Shown here piece by piece: positions 1 through 6,665 of a stretch of DNA of 7,137 nt. Source of the stretch: JBBRZF01 sp038236965 (GTDB lineage: Bacteria; Acidobacteriota; Terriglobia; Terriglobales; Acidobacteriaceae). The DNA is taken from contig JBBRZF010000174.1 in NCBI GenBank assembly GCA_038236965.1, positions 1 to 7,137 on the forward strand. The letters run 5' to 3'. The position numbers were made by a program, and so were the translations under genes. Position 1 is the first letter of the stretch. Each line of letters starts with the position of its first letter. The notes beneath the pieces are model-generated. The model was not told the origin of the DNA. It did no database searches and worked only from the letters and a program-made list of their open reading frames with translations.

Positions 1-515
1 ACGTTATGAACCACAATGCCGCCAGCGAAGTCGAGCACGCCCCACTGCGCCAACAATCCGCCGCCCCAGACCATGTGAATGAATGGGAAGTAGATCAGGA
101 ACAGCCATCCGGTAAGGAACAGCATGTAGGCCTTGAACGTGATTCGGTTTGCGAACGCGCCGGTGATCAAGGCCGGCGCGATGATGGCTGACATCAATTG
201 ATAGGCGATGAAGACGACGGCGGGAATGCTGTCGTTGGCAAACGAGGGCGTGGTCGGTGTGATGCCGCGCAGGAACGCGAGATCCAGGTTGCCGATAACG
301 CCGTGAACGTCGCCGCTGAAGCAAAGCGAGTAACCGCAGACAAACCAGATCACGGTCGTCCAAGCGACCGAGACGAAACTCTGCATCATGATGGTCAGGA
401 CGTTCTTGCGTCCGACCAGTCCGCCGTAAAAGAATGCCAGGCCCGGCGTCATGAACATGACCAGCGCGCAGCAAACCAGCATGAAACCTGTATTACCAGT
501 GTCGAGGTGAAGCAC
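1..515 (-). CDS. amtB: Ammonium transporter, Amt family (5' part; C-terminus beyond the left edge)
   Basis: This is the N-terminal 171 codons of an ammonium channel that takes ammonium across the inner membrane; the reading frame is open to the window edge. I chose the GTG at 515-513 because GGAGG lies six bases upstream, and an in-frame TAG a further 33 nt upstream leaves little room for another start. The protein begins LHLDTGNTGFMLV and continues with the family's MTPGLAFFYGG segment in TM1. Around residues 145-170 it reads FIHMVWGGGLLAQWGVLDF and then AGGIVVHN, close to E. coli AmtB. There the Trp (about 150 here) lines the periplasmic vestibule and the His (about 170 here) is the first of the pore twin-histidines. 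The second His, the other half of the pore and the C-terminal P-II contact region are outside the window. It lies downstream of gdhA on the same strand but beyond a terminator, so it probably has its own promoter, which I could not place. The family call is firm; amt versus amtB is a naming matter. Confidence 0.93.
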   Translation of the reverse strand, partial: MLHLDTGNTGFMLVCCALVMFMTPGLAFFYGGLVGRKNVLTIMMQSFVSVAWTTVIWFVCGYSLCFSGDVHGVIGNLDLAFLRGITPTTPSFANDSIPAVVFIAYQLMSAIIAPALITGAFANRITFKAYMLFLTGWLFLIYFPFIHMVWGGGLLAQWGVLDFAGGIVVHN

Positions 516-675
516 GTGGAGCCTCCAGAGAGGAACGGAATGAATGCGCTAACGCGACGGAGATAAAAGGGGACAGATGATCGCGATGAAGCGGAATTGC
601 GCATGAAAAGAGTAACTGGAGGATGGCCGAAGACTCGGTGACTTGTCTCACGGGAGAAGGTGATGTTACGCGGGC

Positions 676-707
676 AAAAAAGTAAGGAGCGGCTCTAGGC
701 CGCTCCT
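676..707 (-). terminator. Rho-independent terminator of gdhA
   Basis: A perfect 9-bp stem (AGGAGCGGC at 685-693 pairing with GCCGCTCCT at 699-707) has a 5-nt loop. Read on the minus strand it is followed by TACTTTTTT (676-684), a good U-tract. It starts 55 nt after the gdhA stop codon and separates gdhA from amtB. On the plus strand no T-run follows, so it works leftward only. Confidence 0.85.
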
Positions 708-761
708 CAATGCTGCAAGTATTGCTGGATGGCGAAGCAATCTTGCCATCACCCACAGAAA

Positions 762-2159
762 TTACACGATGCCCTGGTCCATCATTGCGGAGGCGACCTT
801 CAGGAAGCCAGCGATGTTGGCGCCGTTCACCAGATTGCCAGGCGTGCCGTATTCTTCGGCCGTGTCGTAGCAGTTCTTGTGGATGGCGATCATGATGTTA
901 TGGAGTCTGTCATCGACTTCTTGACGAGTCCAGTTGATACGCATGCTGTTCTGCGCCATTTCGAGTCCAGAGGTTGCGACTCCACCGGCGTTGGCAGCCT
1001 TGGCAGGACCGTACATGATCTTGGCATCCAGGAATGCCTTGGTGGCTTCCAGGGTGCTAGGCATGTTGGCGCCTTCAGAGACGACCGTGACTCCGCCCTT
1101 AAGCAGATTCTTGGCATCGTTGATGTTGATTTCGTTCTGCGTGGCGCTCGGGAAGGCGCAATTGGCCGGGATGGCCCAAAGCGGATTGAAGTCGCCCCCG
1201 GTTGCCTTGATGAACTGAGCGGACTTGTATTTGTCTGCGTATTCGCTGACGCGACCACGACGGACGTTCTTCAGTTCCATGATGTAGGCAAGCTTTTCGC
1301 GGTCGATGCCGTCTTTGTCATAGATGACGCCGTCGGAATCGGAGACCGTGACCGGCTTCGCGCCGTAATCAAGCAGCTTCTCGATGGTGTACTGCGAAAC
1401 GTTGCCGCTGCCGGAGACGAGGCAAACCTTGCCTTCGAGCGAATCGTTACGCGAGTTCAACATTTCAGACGCGAAGTAAACGCATCCGTAACCGGTTGCT
1501 TCCGGACGAATCAGCGAACCGCCCCAGGCCAGAGCTTTGCCCGTGAGCACGCCCGTAAATTCATTCCGCAGGCGCTTGTACTGACCGAACATGTAACCGA
1601 TCTCGCGTCCACCTACGCCGATGTCGCCAGCCGGTACATCCGTGTCGGGGCCGATGTGGCGCTGGAGCTCAGTCATGAAGCTCTGACAGAAGCGCATTAC
1701 TTCGTTGTCGCTCTTGCCTTTAGGATCGAAGTCCGAACCGCCCTTGCCGCCGCCCATCATCAGGGTGGTGAGCGAATTCTTGAATACCTGCTCGAAAGCG
1801 AGGAACTTCAGGATGCCGAGGTTGACCGAGGGATGTAAGCGCAAGCCGCCCTTGTACGGGCCCAGCGCGCTATTCATTTCGATGCGGAAACCACGGTTGA
1901 CCTGAACATTGTTTTTGTCATCAAACCAGGGAACGCGGAACATCAGGACGCGTTCGGGCTCCGTGATGCGCTCCAACAGCTTTGCTTTCTGGAATTCCGG
2001 ATGCTTCGCAAGTGCCGGACGGAGTGAATCCAATACTTCTACGACGGCCTGGTGGAATTCGATTTCGCCAGCGTTCTTCGCTTTTACAAGGTTGATTACA
2101 TCGTTGACGTACGTGTTCGAAGTGGTTACTTCGGGCTGTGTGGTTGTGAGAGTACCCAT
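762..2159 (-). CDS. gdhA: Glutamate dehydrogenase, hexameric, probably NADP-specific
   Basis: A complete 465-aa cytosolic enzyme of the usual length for the small hexameric class (about 450 aa). It catalyses reductive amination of 2-oxoglutarate by ammonium to glutamate. Visible motifs are GPYKGGLRLHP (100-110, substrate-binding region) and MGGGKGGSDFDPKGKSD (135-151), whose K139 matches the catalytic lysine K128 of E. coli GdhA. PAGDIGVGGREIGYM (176-190) holds the conserved catalytic-site Asp179. GSGNVSQYTIEKL (250-262) is the Rossmann dinucleotide loop. The second strand ends in SDSDG (273-277) rather than an acidic residue, which fits NADP; cofactor choice is inferred. AANAGGVATSGLEMAQNS (388-405) is also typical. 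The ATG at 2159 has GGAGG seven bases upstream. A TACAAT hexamer on the minus strand (2193-2198) could be a -10 box but lacks a matching -35. A strong terminator follows the gene. Ammonium import and assimilation genes lie side by side here. Confidence 0.97.
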   Translation of the reverse strand: MGTLTTTQPEVTTSNTYVNDVINLVKAKNAGEIEFHQAVVEVLDSLRPALAKHPEFQKAKLLERITEPERVLMFRVPWFDDKNNVQVNRGFRIEMNSALGPYKGGLRLHPSVNLGILKFLAFEQVFKNSLTTLMMGGGKGGSDFDPKGKSDNEVMRFCQSFMTELQRHIGPDTDVPAGDIGVGGREIGYMFGQYKRLRNEFTGVLTGKALAWGGSLIRPEATGYGCVYFASEMLNSRNDSLEGKVCLVSGSGNVSQYTIEKLLDYGAKPVTVSDSDGVIYDKDGIDREKLAYIMELKNVRRGRVSEYADKYKSAQFIKATGGDFNPLWAIPANCAFPSATQNEININDAKNLLKGGVTVVSEGANMPSTLEATKAFLDAKIMYGPAKAANAGGVATSGLEMAQNSMRINWTRQEVDDRLHNIMIAIHKNCYDTAEEYGTPGNLVNGANIAGFLKVASAMMDQGIV

Positions 2160-2192
2160 ATAAAAACCTCCGGGGTATTTAGAACCTTATGA

Positions 2193-2198
2193 ATTGTA
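2193..2198 (-). promoter_or_regulatory. Possible -10 element of the gdhA promoter
   Basis: Read on the minus strand the hexamer is TACAAT, five of six matches to the sigma-70 -10 consensus. It would place a transcript start about 27 nt before the gdhA ATG. No recognisable -35 hexamer stands at 16-18 nt upstream, so this is only a candidate; an AT-rich setting (2194-2225) gives mild support. Confidence 0.28.
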
Positions 2199-2301
2199 TG
2201 CTTCCAGTATTGATTATTGGTTTTACAGGTGAGGTGAGGAGTCGAGGTACAGATTTGAAGATTCTGTTCACAAAACATCACTTCACTAGCGAATGGGGCG
2301 A

Positions 2302-2493
2302 TTAATCCTTATAGCTGTAGTGGGCAAACGTCTCTTCTTCGGAAGGTTTCGCTACGGAGCTTTCAATCTTCCGCATATCCTCGCGAAACTCCATGCTGCG
2401 CCAGCGGGCCACTGCAGCCTGCTTTTCTATGTCGCCATGTCCATCGCAGAGTGGGCACGAGACGGTGTTCCCATTTTTATCAGGTGTAATCAT
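2302..2493 (-). CDS. Hypothetical small protein with one CXXC motif (63 aa)
   Basis: I do not recognise this gene. It is probably real: the ATG at 2493 has AAAGGAG six bases upstream, a strong ribosome binding site. The protein is soluble and highly charged, with no signal peptide or membrane segment. Residues 13-20 read CPLCDGHG, matching the CXXCXGXG unit of DnaJ-type zinc knuckles. Only one such unit is present, so a monomer could not make a four-cysteine zinc site alone; a dimer or a thiol role is possible. Residues 21-45 look helical (EKQAAVARWRSMEFREDMRK). It lies 142 nt upstream of gdhA on the same strand with no visible terminator between, so read-through into gdhA is possible, but nothing shows a functional link. 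Confidence 0.62.
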   Translation of the reverse strand: MITPDKNGNTVSCPLCDGHGDIEKQAAVARWRSMEFREDMRKIESSVAKPSEEETFAHYSYKD

Positions 2494-2800
2494 GGGGTGC
2501 TCCTTTGGCTGCCTGTTACCTTGCCAGCCTGAGTTCGATCCCTACTGATTGATGCGTAAAGAAACTGCCCGGAATCCTTACTGATACCTTGATACACGGG
2601 GCCCGAAGATCCTTAGTCGTCGTGTACCGGTGAAGATACTCGAATGGGAGCAATTTAAAATCCCGGACGGGCATGCAGCAAGGTTGTGGGTCACTTTGCA
2701 ACGTGATGTGTCTCGGAAATAACCACAGTTTTTGTGATGAACGTGGGTTCGGAATCGGCCAGCATAGCTGTTTTGCGGCCAAGACACTCCACTCTTCCAG
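2494..2800. other. Divergent non-coding region between the small minus-strand gene and the B12 operon
   Basis: About 300 nt with no supportable gene. Open frames here have no convincing ribosome binding site or family resemblance. The left end should hold the promoter of the leftward small gene and the right end leads into the promoter at 2801-2829. I saw no tRNA, long inverted repeat or clear operator. Confidence 0.5.
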
Positions 2801-2829
2801 TTGACGCTGAACCAGCCCGGGTGTAAGAC
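2801..2829 (+). promoter_or_regulatory. Probable sigma-70 promoter of the B12 operon
   Basis: TTGACG (2801-2806) is a 5/6 match to the -35 consensus. After exactly 17 nt comes TAAGAC (2824-2829), a weak -10 that keeps the T, A and A at positions 1, 2 and 5. A transcript would start near 2836, right where the riboswitch aptamer begins. That position is the best support, since the -10 is poor. Confidence 0.5.
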
Positions 2830-2837
2830 TTTTAACT

Positions 2838-3013
2838 GCCTAAGGTGCCCGAAAGGGCGTAACAGGGAAGTCCGGTGCGAAACCGGCGCGGTCCCGCCAC
2901 TGTAAGTGAGATAAAACCGTTTCACTCTAAACCACTCGGCGCGTTTGCTGGGGAAGGAGAAACGGCAGGCAAGATGGATTGCCTTCTTACGAGCCAGGAG
3001 ACCTACCAAAGGC
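2838..3013 (+). ncRNA. Cobalamin (adenosylcobalamin-type) riboswitch
   Basis: The conserved landmarks occur in the right order on the plus strand. They are GGTGCC (2844-2849), AACAGGGAA (2861-2869), the P5 hairpin CCGG-TGCGAAA-CCGG (2872-2886), GGTCCCGCCACTGTAAG (2890-2906), CCACTCGGCGCG, GGGAAGG (2951-2957) and the B12 box GAGCCAGGAGACCTACC (2991-3007). GCCT (2838-2841) and AGGC (3010-3013) can close the P1 stem. The long peripheral part, including a GGCAA/TTGCC hairpin (2968-2983), fits class I, which prefers adenosylcobalamin; this class call is inferred. Such elements normally repress B12 synthesis or uptake genes when cofactor is plentiful. The four genes that follow all serve B12 uptake or adenosylation. 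No U-tract terminator lies between the aptamer and the first gene, so control of translation is more likely than control of termination. Confidence 0.95.
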
Positions 3014-3141
3014 CTTTTCGACTGACTTTCTGCGGAGATCAGGAAGAATGGCTTGTATCAAACCAGTTCTGATAATTGGCCAGATAGACTCCACCATGGT
3101 CCCGCGGATATGCCGTCGTCTGTAATAAAAGGACGGTCTCC

Positions 3142-3723
3142 ATGAGCAGTATTGCTACAAAAAAAGGTGATAGCGGGCAGACGAGTCTGATTGGCGGCCA
3201 GCGTGTTTCCAAGGCGTCTCTACGTGTGGAAGCGAATGGCACAGTCGACGAGTTGAACTCGTCGATGGGCTTCGCGCGCTCTATCTGCGACGACGCAGAT
3301 GTGCGCGAGCGGACGCTGATCATTCAGCGCGAACTGTTTCCGGTGGGCTCGGCAATTGCGACACCGCCTGAGAATCGCAAGGGCGAGTCTCCTGTCAAAG
3401 CAGCGATGGTGGATGCGCTTACAGCGCAAGTCGTCGAGTTGGAGCAGATTAAAGGCATCCTCGCGGATTGGACGATTCCGGGAGAATATGCGCCTGCGGC
3501 TGCGTACGACGTGGCGCGGACCATCTGTCGGCGGGCGGAGCGGGCGGTGGTACGACTGCAGGATTCCGGGGAATCGGTTGAGCCGATGGTGCTTGCGTAT
3601 CTGAACAGGCTTTCGGACCTGCTGTGGCTGTATGGGCGCAAGTTGGAATTCGAGGCGGGGGGAAGCAAGTCTCTGCGCGAGGCCAATGCCAAGGGCGGAC
3701 CTCGCTGGTCGAAGGCCTGGTAA
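3142..3723 (+). CDS. pduO: Cob(I)alamin adenosyltransferase, PduO type
   Basis: A 193-aa cytosolic enzyme, the usual length for single-domain PduO/MMAB proteins. It transfers the adenosyl group of ATP to cob(I)alamin, giving adenosylcobalamin. Motifs in order are KKGDSGQTSL (7-16, the N-terminal ATP-binding signature), VEANGTVDELNS (29-40), RTICRRAERAVV (126-137, with the conserved arginine and glutamate of the active site) and YLNRLSDLLWLYGR (153-166). The last is the helix containing the conserved Asn and Asp. The ATG at 3142 has AGGA (3130-3133) eight bases upstream. It is the first gene after the cobalamin riboswitch, and btuF follows 12 nt after its stop. Imported corrinoid could therefore be adenosylated at once, producing the ligand that switches the operon off. 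CobA- and EutT-type enzymes are unrelated in sequence, so the type is secure. Confidence 0.95.
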   Translation: MSSIATKKGDSGQTSLIGGQRVSKASLRVEANGTVDELNSSMGFARSICDDADVRERTLIIQRELFPVGSAIATPPENRKGESPVKAAMVDALTAQVVELEQIKGILADWTIPGEYAPAAAYDVARTICRRAERAVVRLQDSGESVEPMVLAYLNRLSDLLWLYGRKLEFEAGGSKSLREANAKGGPRWSKAW

Positions 3724-3735
3724 GGGGAAGATGAA

Positions 3736-4740
3736 ATGATGCGCTTCTCCAGTTTTATTCCGCCGCTGGTATTGGCGACGCTGGTCGGCACGGTCGCGGC
3801 TGCGATAGGTGACCTGGCATCGCCTCCGGGCGGATTGCAGATCGCTTCGGCGGTGCAAAGTTATGGCAATGCGCTGGTGCGCACGGGGGGCGCCAGCTAT
3901 CCGCGCGAAGCGTTGGATGCGGACAATGTACGCGTGCGAGTGGCGGCGCCAGCGCAGCGCATTATTTCGCAGTCGCCATCGATCGACGAATTCCTTTACT
4001 CCGTTGTTCCGGCGAACAGGATCGTCGGGGTGAGTCCGTTCGCCTTCAGTGAGCGCGATAGCAATGTGCTTGCGCTGGCGAGTGCGCATAATCCCATCAT
4101 CGCGACCGACCTGGAGCGTGTGCTCACTGTCAATCCAGACTTAATGATCGTCTCCAGCACGGGGCGCGCTGATTTCGCCAGCCTGGGACGCGCGGCGAAT
4201 CTGCCTGTGTATCGCATGTACACGATGTTCACAAGGCTGGATGAAGTGGCGGAGTCGATACGGCTGACGGGGTACCTGACCGGCAATGACGAAGCTGCTC
4301 GCGTGCAGCAGGAGAGCTACCGTTACAAGGTCGCGCAGGCGATTGCGATGCGTCCGGCGAATGTGCCGAAGCCGCGGATATTGGCTATCAGCGGAGCTCT
4401 CGCCTATGGCAGCGAGACGTTGCTCAACGACATCATCGAGAAACTGGGCGCGACCAACGTGGCCGCCGAAGGCGGGCTCAAGGGTTACGACCAGGTGAAT
4501 AGCGAGACCTATCTCCGCTGGGATCCCGACTGGATCATCACCAATTCTGATTTCGACAGCGCGGACAGCGTGAAGGCGAAGCTATTGGCAGATCCGGCGA
4601 TAGGACTGACGAAGGCAGCGAAGAGCGGACACATCGTGGTCTTAAACAACAAAGTGTTCTTCCCGCTATCGCCGTTCACTTCCGAACTGGTGACGGAGTT
4701 GGCGAAGACGTTGTACCCGGGGCGGGGGGGGGGGCGATGA
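3736..4740 (+). CDS. btuF: Periplasmic B12-binding protein of an ABC importer (BtuF-like)
   Basis: A 334-aa substrate-binding protein of the BtuF/FecB helical-backbone family. Residues 1-24 form a signal peptide with a hydrophobic core at 7-23 ending in Ala-Ala-Ala. There is no lipobox cysteine, so it is probably a soluble periplasmic protein cut by signal peptidase I. About 45 weakly conserved residues follow. The first lobe then opens with RIISQSPSIDEFLYSV (75-90) and NRIVGVS (94-100), the family's usual N-terminal pattern; TVNPDLMIVSS (131-141) is another typical segment. The second lobe begins near PRILAISG (213-220). Substrate cannot be read from these motifs; B12 is inferred from the riboswitch and the adenosyltransferase next door. 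ATG codons at 3736 and 3739 are both compatible with GGGGAAG at 3724-3730. The gene ends in an 11-G run encoding GRGGGR, and its TGA overlaps the btuC start as ATGA. Confidence 0.88.
   Translation: MMRFSSFIPPLVLATLVGTVAAAIGDLASPPGGLQIASAVQSYGNALVRTGGASYPREALDADNVRVRVAAPAQRIISQSPSIDEFLYSVVPANRIVGVSPFAFSERDSNVLALASAHNPIIATDLERVLTVNPDLMIVSSTGRADFASLGRAANLPVYRMYTMFTRLDEVAESIRLTGYLTGNDEAARVQQESYRYKVAQAIAMRPANVPKPRILAISGALAYGSETLLNDIIEKLGATNVAAEGGLKGYDQVNSETYLRWDPDWIITNSDFDSADSVKAKLLADPAIGLTKAAKSGHIVVLNNKVFFPLSPFTSELVTELAKTLYPGRGGGR
4724..4734 (+). repeat. G11 homopolymer at the btuF/btuC junction
   Basis: Eleven consecutive G residues end two bases before the btuC ATG, inside the last codons of btuF. 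Runs this long are prone to slippage during replication and to miscounting in sequencing. Confidence 0.9.
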
Positions 4741-5828
4741 GGGGTGCGGCGCAGGGGAGGCGGGCCCCCGTTCATGCGACGGCGCGGCCGGTGCGCATCG
4801 GGCTGTTCTATGCCGTCATCTTGCCCATGCTGGCGATAGGGGTCTTGGCGGGCATACATATCGGCAGCATTCCCCTCCATAGCTCGACCATCCTGCGGGT
4901 ACTGGGGATGAAGCTGCTGCCGCATGGGTGGATCGATGCGTCGGGACTTACACAGGCGGACATCGTGGTTGTGTGGCTGATACGCGTGCCGCGCGTGATC
5001 GTGGCGGCGGTGGTGGGCGCTGGGTTGGCGGCGGCGGGAGTGGTGATGCAGGGGCTGTTCCGCAATCCACTGGCGGAGCCGGGACTTACGGGCGCAGGAG
5101 CAGGCGCGGTGCTGGGAGCGGTGATCGCCTTCGTGGTCGGCTGGGGAGCGCGTTCGGTGGTGTTGCTGCCGTTGTCGGCCATCGTGGGAGCGCTCATCGC
5201 CCTGCTGCTGGTGTATGCGATGGCCACTCGTGGCGGCGTTACTCCGGTGGCGACGTTGCTGCTCTCGGGCATTGCCGTCGGGTCACTGCTGAGCGCGGTT
5301 TCCAGCCTGCTGCTCTCGGTGAAGATAGTGGATTGGCAGATAGCGCAGGAGATCATCTTCTGGATGATGGGCGGACTGGACTCGCGCAGCTGGACTCATG
5401 TCTGGCTCTGCGGACCGTTCGTGCTGCTGGGATTGCTGGCGGCAATGAGCCAGGCTCGCGACCTCGACCTGCTGCAGCAGGGAGAGGAGACGGCGATGTC
5501 GCTGGGTCTGGACATCGAGGCGTCGAAGCGTATGTTGACCTTGACGGCGGCGTTGCTGACGGGCGCAGCTATCGCAGTGGCGGGAATGATCGGCTTCGTG
5601 GGACTGATTGTGCCGCATGCGGTGCGGCTGGTTGTTGGGCCGTCGAACCGGAACCTGCTTCCGGCGAGCGCTGCGGCGGGCGCGGTGTTCCTCATCCTGT
5701 GCGACCTGGTTGCGCGCACCGTTCATCCGCCGACGGAGATACGGTTGGGAGTGGTTACGGCGATCTGCGGCGCTCCGTTCTTCATCGTGCTGCTGATGCG
5801 GCGCTCGTGGGAACGAGGGCCGCAATGA
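4737..5828 (+). CDS. btuC: B12 ABC transporter permease, FecCD family (BtuC-like)
   Basis: A 363-aa inner-membrane permease, somewhat longer than E. coli BtuC (326 aa) because of a basic 20-residue N-terminal tail. Hydrophobic segments run from about 21-41 to 339-353, consistent with the family's ten helices. Family signatures are RVPRVIVAAVVGAGLAAAGV (83-102) followed by QGLFRNPLAEPGLTG (105-119), and LGLDIEASKR (256-265) in the cytoplasmic loop that contacts the ATPase. GMIGFVGLIVPHAVRLVVG (283-301) and PPTEIRLGVVTAICGAPFF (331-349) follow. The ATG overlaps the btuF stop (ATGA), so translation is probably coupled. No ordinary ribosome binding site precedes it, only the G-run. An in-frame GTG at residue 19 is a weaker alternative start. 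Iron-siderophore permeases share the fold; B12 is inferred from context. Confidence 0.92.
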   Translation: MRGAAQGRRAPVHATARPVRIGLFYAVILPMLAIGVLAGIHIGSIPLHSSTILRVLGMKLLPHGWIDASGLTQADIVVVWLIRVPRVIVAAVVGAGLAAAGVVMQGLFRNPLAEPGLTGAGAGAVLGAVIAFVVGWGARSVVLLPLSAIVGALIALLLVYAMATRGGVTPVATLLLSGIAVGSLLSAVSSLLLSVKIVDWQIAQEIIFWMMGGLDSRSWTHVWLCGPFVLLGLLAAMSQARDLDLLQQGEETAMSLGLDIEASKRMLTLTAALLTGAAIAVAGMIGFVGLIVPHAVRLVVGPSNRNLLPASAAAGAVFLILCDLVARTVHPPTEIRLGVVTAICGAPFFIVLLMRRSWERGPQ

Positions 5829-6622
5829 GCGTTCTGGAAGCACGCGAAGCTTCCGTCTGGCGTGATGACCGCTGGATCCTGGAGGCGGCGAATGTGCGCG
5901 TCTCGCCGGGAGAGCTCAAGGCCGTGGTTGGCCCGAACGGCAGCGGGAAGAGCACGCTGCTGCGTTCGCTGGCGGGTATCTGGAATGTTGATGGCGGCGA
6001 CATCCTGCTCGACGAGCAGAAGATATCGACATTGGCGCGAAGTCATGTTGCGAAGCGGATCGCGTTCGTTCCGCAAGAGCAGAAGATAGAATTCGCGTTT
6101 ACGGTGACGGAAGTGGTGGAGATGGGGAGGCACCCGCATCGTGGGCGCTTTGCCGGACAGAGTGCGCATGACCGCGAGGCGGTTGCGCGGGCGATGGAGC
6201 GGTGCGACATCTCGCATCTGCGCGCCCGCAGCGTACACACGCTTTCCGGAGGCGAACACCAGCGGGTGCTGATTGCGCGGAGCCTTGCCGTGGAACCGGA
6301 GTTCATCCTGCTGGATGAGCCGACTTCCAACCTCGACGTGGAACACACACTGGAGGTGATGGGACTGTGCCGCACGCTGGCCAGTGAGGGTCAGGCGGTG
6401 GTGCTGGCGACGCACGACCTAAACGCGGCCACGCGTTACGCGACCAGCATCATCCTGGTGGAAGGCGGCAAGGTGATGGACTACGGCAAACATGAGCAGG
6501 TACTGAGTCCGGAGAATGTAGAGCGCGCTTTCGGCGTGCGCGCGGAAGTGCTCACGACCAGCGCAGGAGAAAGGGTTTACGTCTTTCATCCGCTAGAGAA
6601 GTCGTCCAAGTCGGGTGAATGA
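5825..6622 (+). CDS. btuD: B12 ABC transporter ATP-binding protein (BtuD-like)
   Basis: A 265-aa ABC ATPase that powers the importer from the cytoplasmic side, probably as a dimer on two BtuC subunits. All catalytic motifs are intact: Walker A GPNGSGKST (36-44), Q-loop Gln84 (FVPQEQK), signature LSGGEHQR (140-147), Walker B ILLDEP (161-166) with catalytic Glu165, D-loop SNLD (168-171) and H-loop His197 (ATHD). The segment FTVTEVVEMGRHPH (92-105) is typical of the FecE/BtuD/HemV subfamily. The ATG at 5825 overlaps the btuC TGA as ATGA, with GAGGG five bases upstream. The same frame stays open far upstream through btuC, back to 4928, but that part is an accident of GC-rich DNA; it lacks any ABC sequence, so the start here is 5825. 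It is the last gene of the operon. Confidence 0.94.
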   Translation: MSVLEAREASVWRDDRWILEAANVRVSPGELKAVVGPNGSGKSTLLRSLAGIWNVDGGDILLDEQKISTLARSHVAKRIAFVPQEQKIEFAFTVTEVVEMGRHPHRGRFAGQSAHDREAVARAMERCDISHLRARSVHTLSGGEHQRVLIARSLAVEPEFILLDEPTSNLDVEHTLEVMGLCRTLASEGQAVVLATHDLNAATRYATSIILVEGGKVMDYGKHEQVLSPENVERAFGVRAEVLTTSAGERVYVFHPLEKSSKSGE

Positions 6623-6653
6623 GGGGGCTCCCCCCCCCATCTTTTCTGTTTTT
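6623..6653 (+). terminator. Probable terminator of the B12 operon
   Basis: Immediately after the btuD stop, GGGGG (6623-6627) can pair with part of a nine-C run (6630-6638). ATCTTTTCTGTTTTT follows (6639-6653). The stem is short and its register is flexible because of the C-run, so efficiency is uncertain. Confidence 0.55.
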
Positions 6654-6665
6654 AGGTTGTTTGTT

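Noticed and set aside
4..474. A 156-aa minus-strand open frame over the amt region
   Set aside because: It is out of frame with the ammonium transporter. Its Arg/His-rich sequence is the usual signature of a shifted frame.
729..1838. A 369-aa open frame on the plus strand, antisense to gdhA
   Set aside because: It is the complement of a highly conserved gene, shows no recognisable domain, and has no convincing ribosome binding site. Such long antisense frames are common opposite GC-rich codons.
2533..2560. A GAGTTCGATCC string resembling a tRNA T-loop
   Set aside because: No acceptor, D-arm or anticodon arm can be folded around it on either strand.
2875..3072. A 65-aa plus-strand open frame inside the leader
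   Set aside because: It lies almost wholly within the cobalamin riboswitch, whose conserved bases explain the sequence.
3096..3125. A nine-codon open frame (ATG to TAA) in the pduO leader, ending 16 nt before the pduO start
   Set aside because: No ribosome binding site precedes it and it contains no run of regulatory codons, so a leader-peptide role is not supported.
4928..5824. A continuous open frame upstream of and in frame with btuD, suggesting a 564-aa protein
   Set aside because: Its first 299 residues overlap btuC in another frame and are Gly/Arg/Ala-rich with no ABC or membrane character. BtuC is clearly the real product there, and ABC homology begins at 5825 behind its own ribosome binding site.
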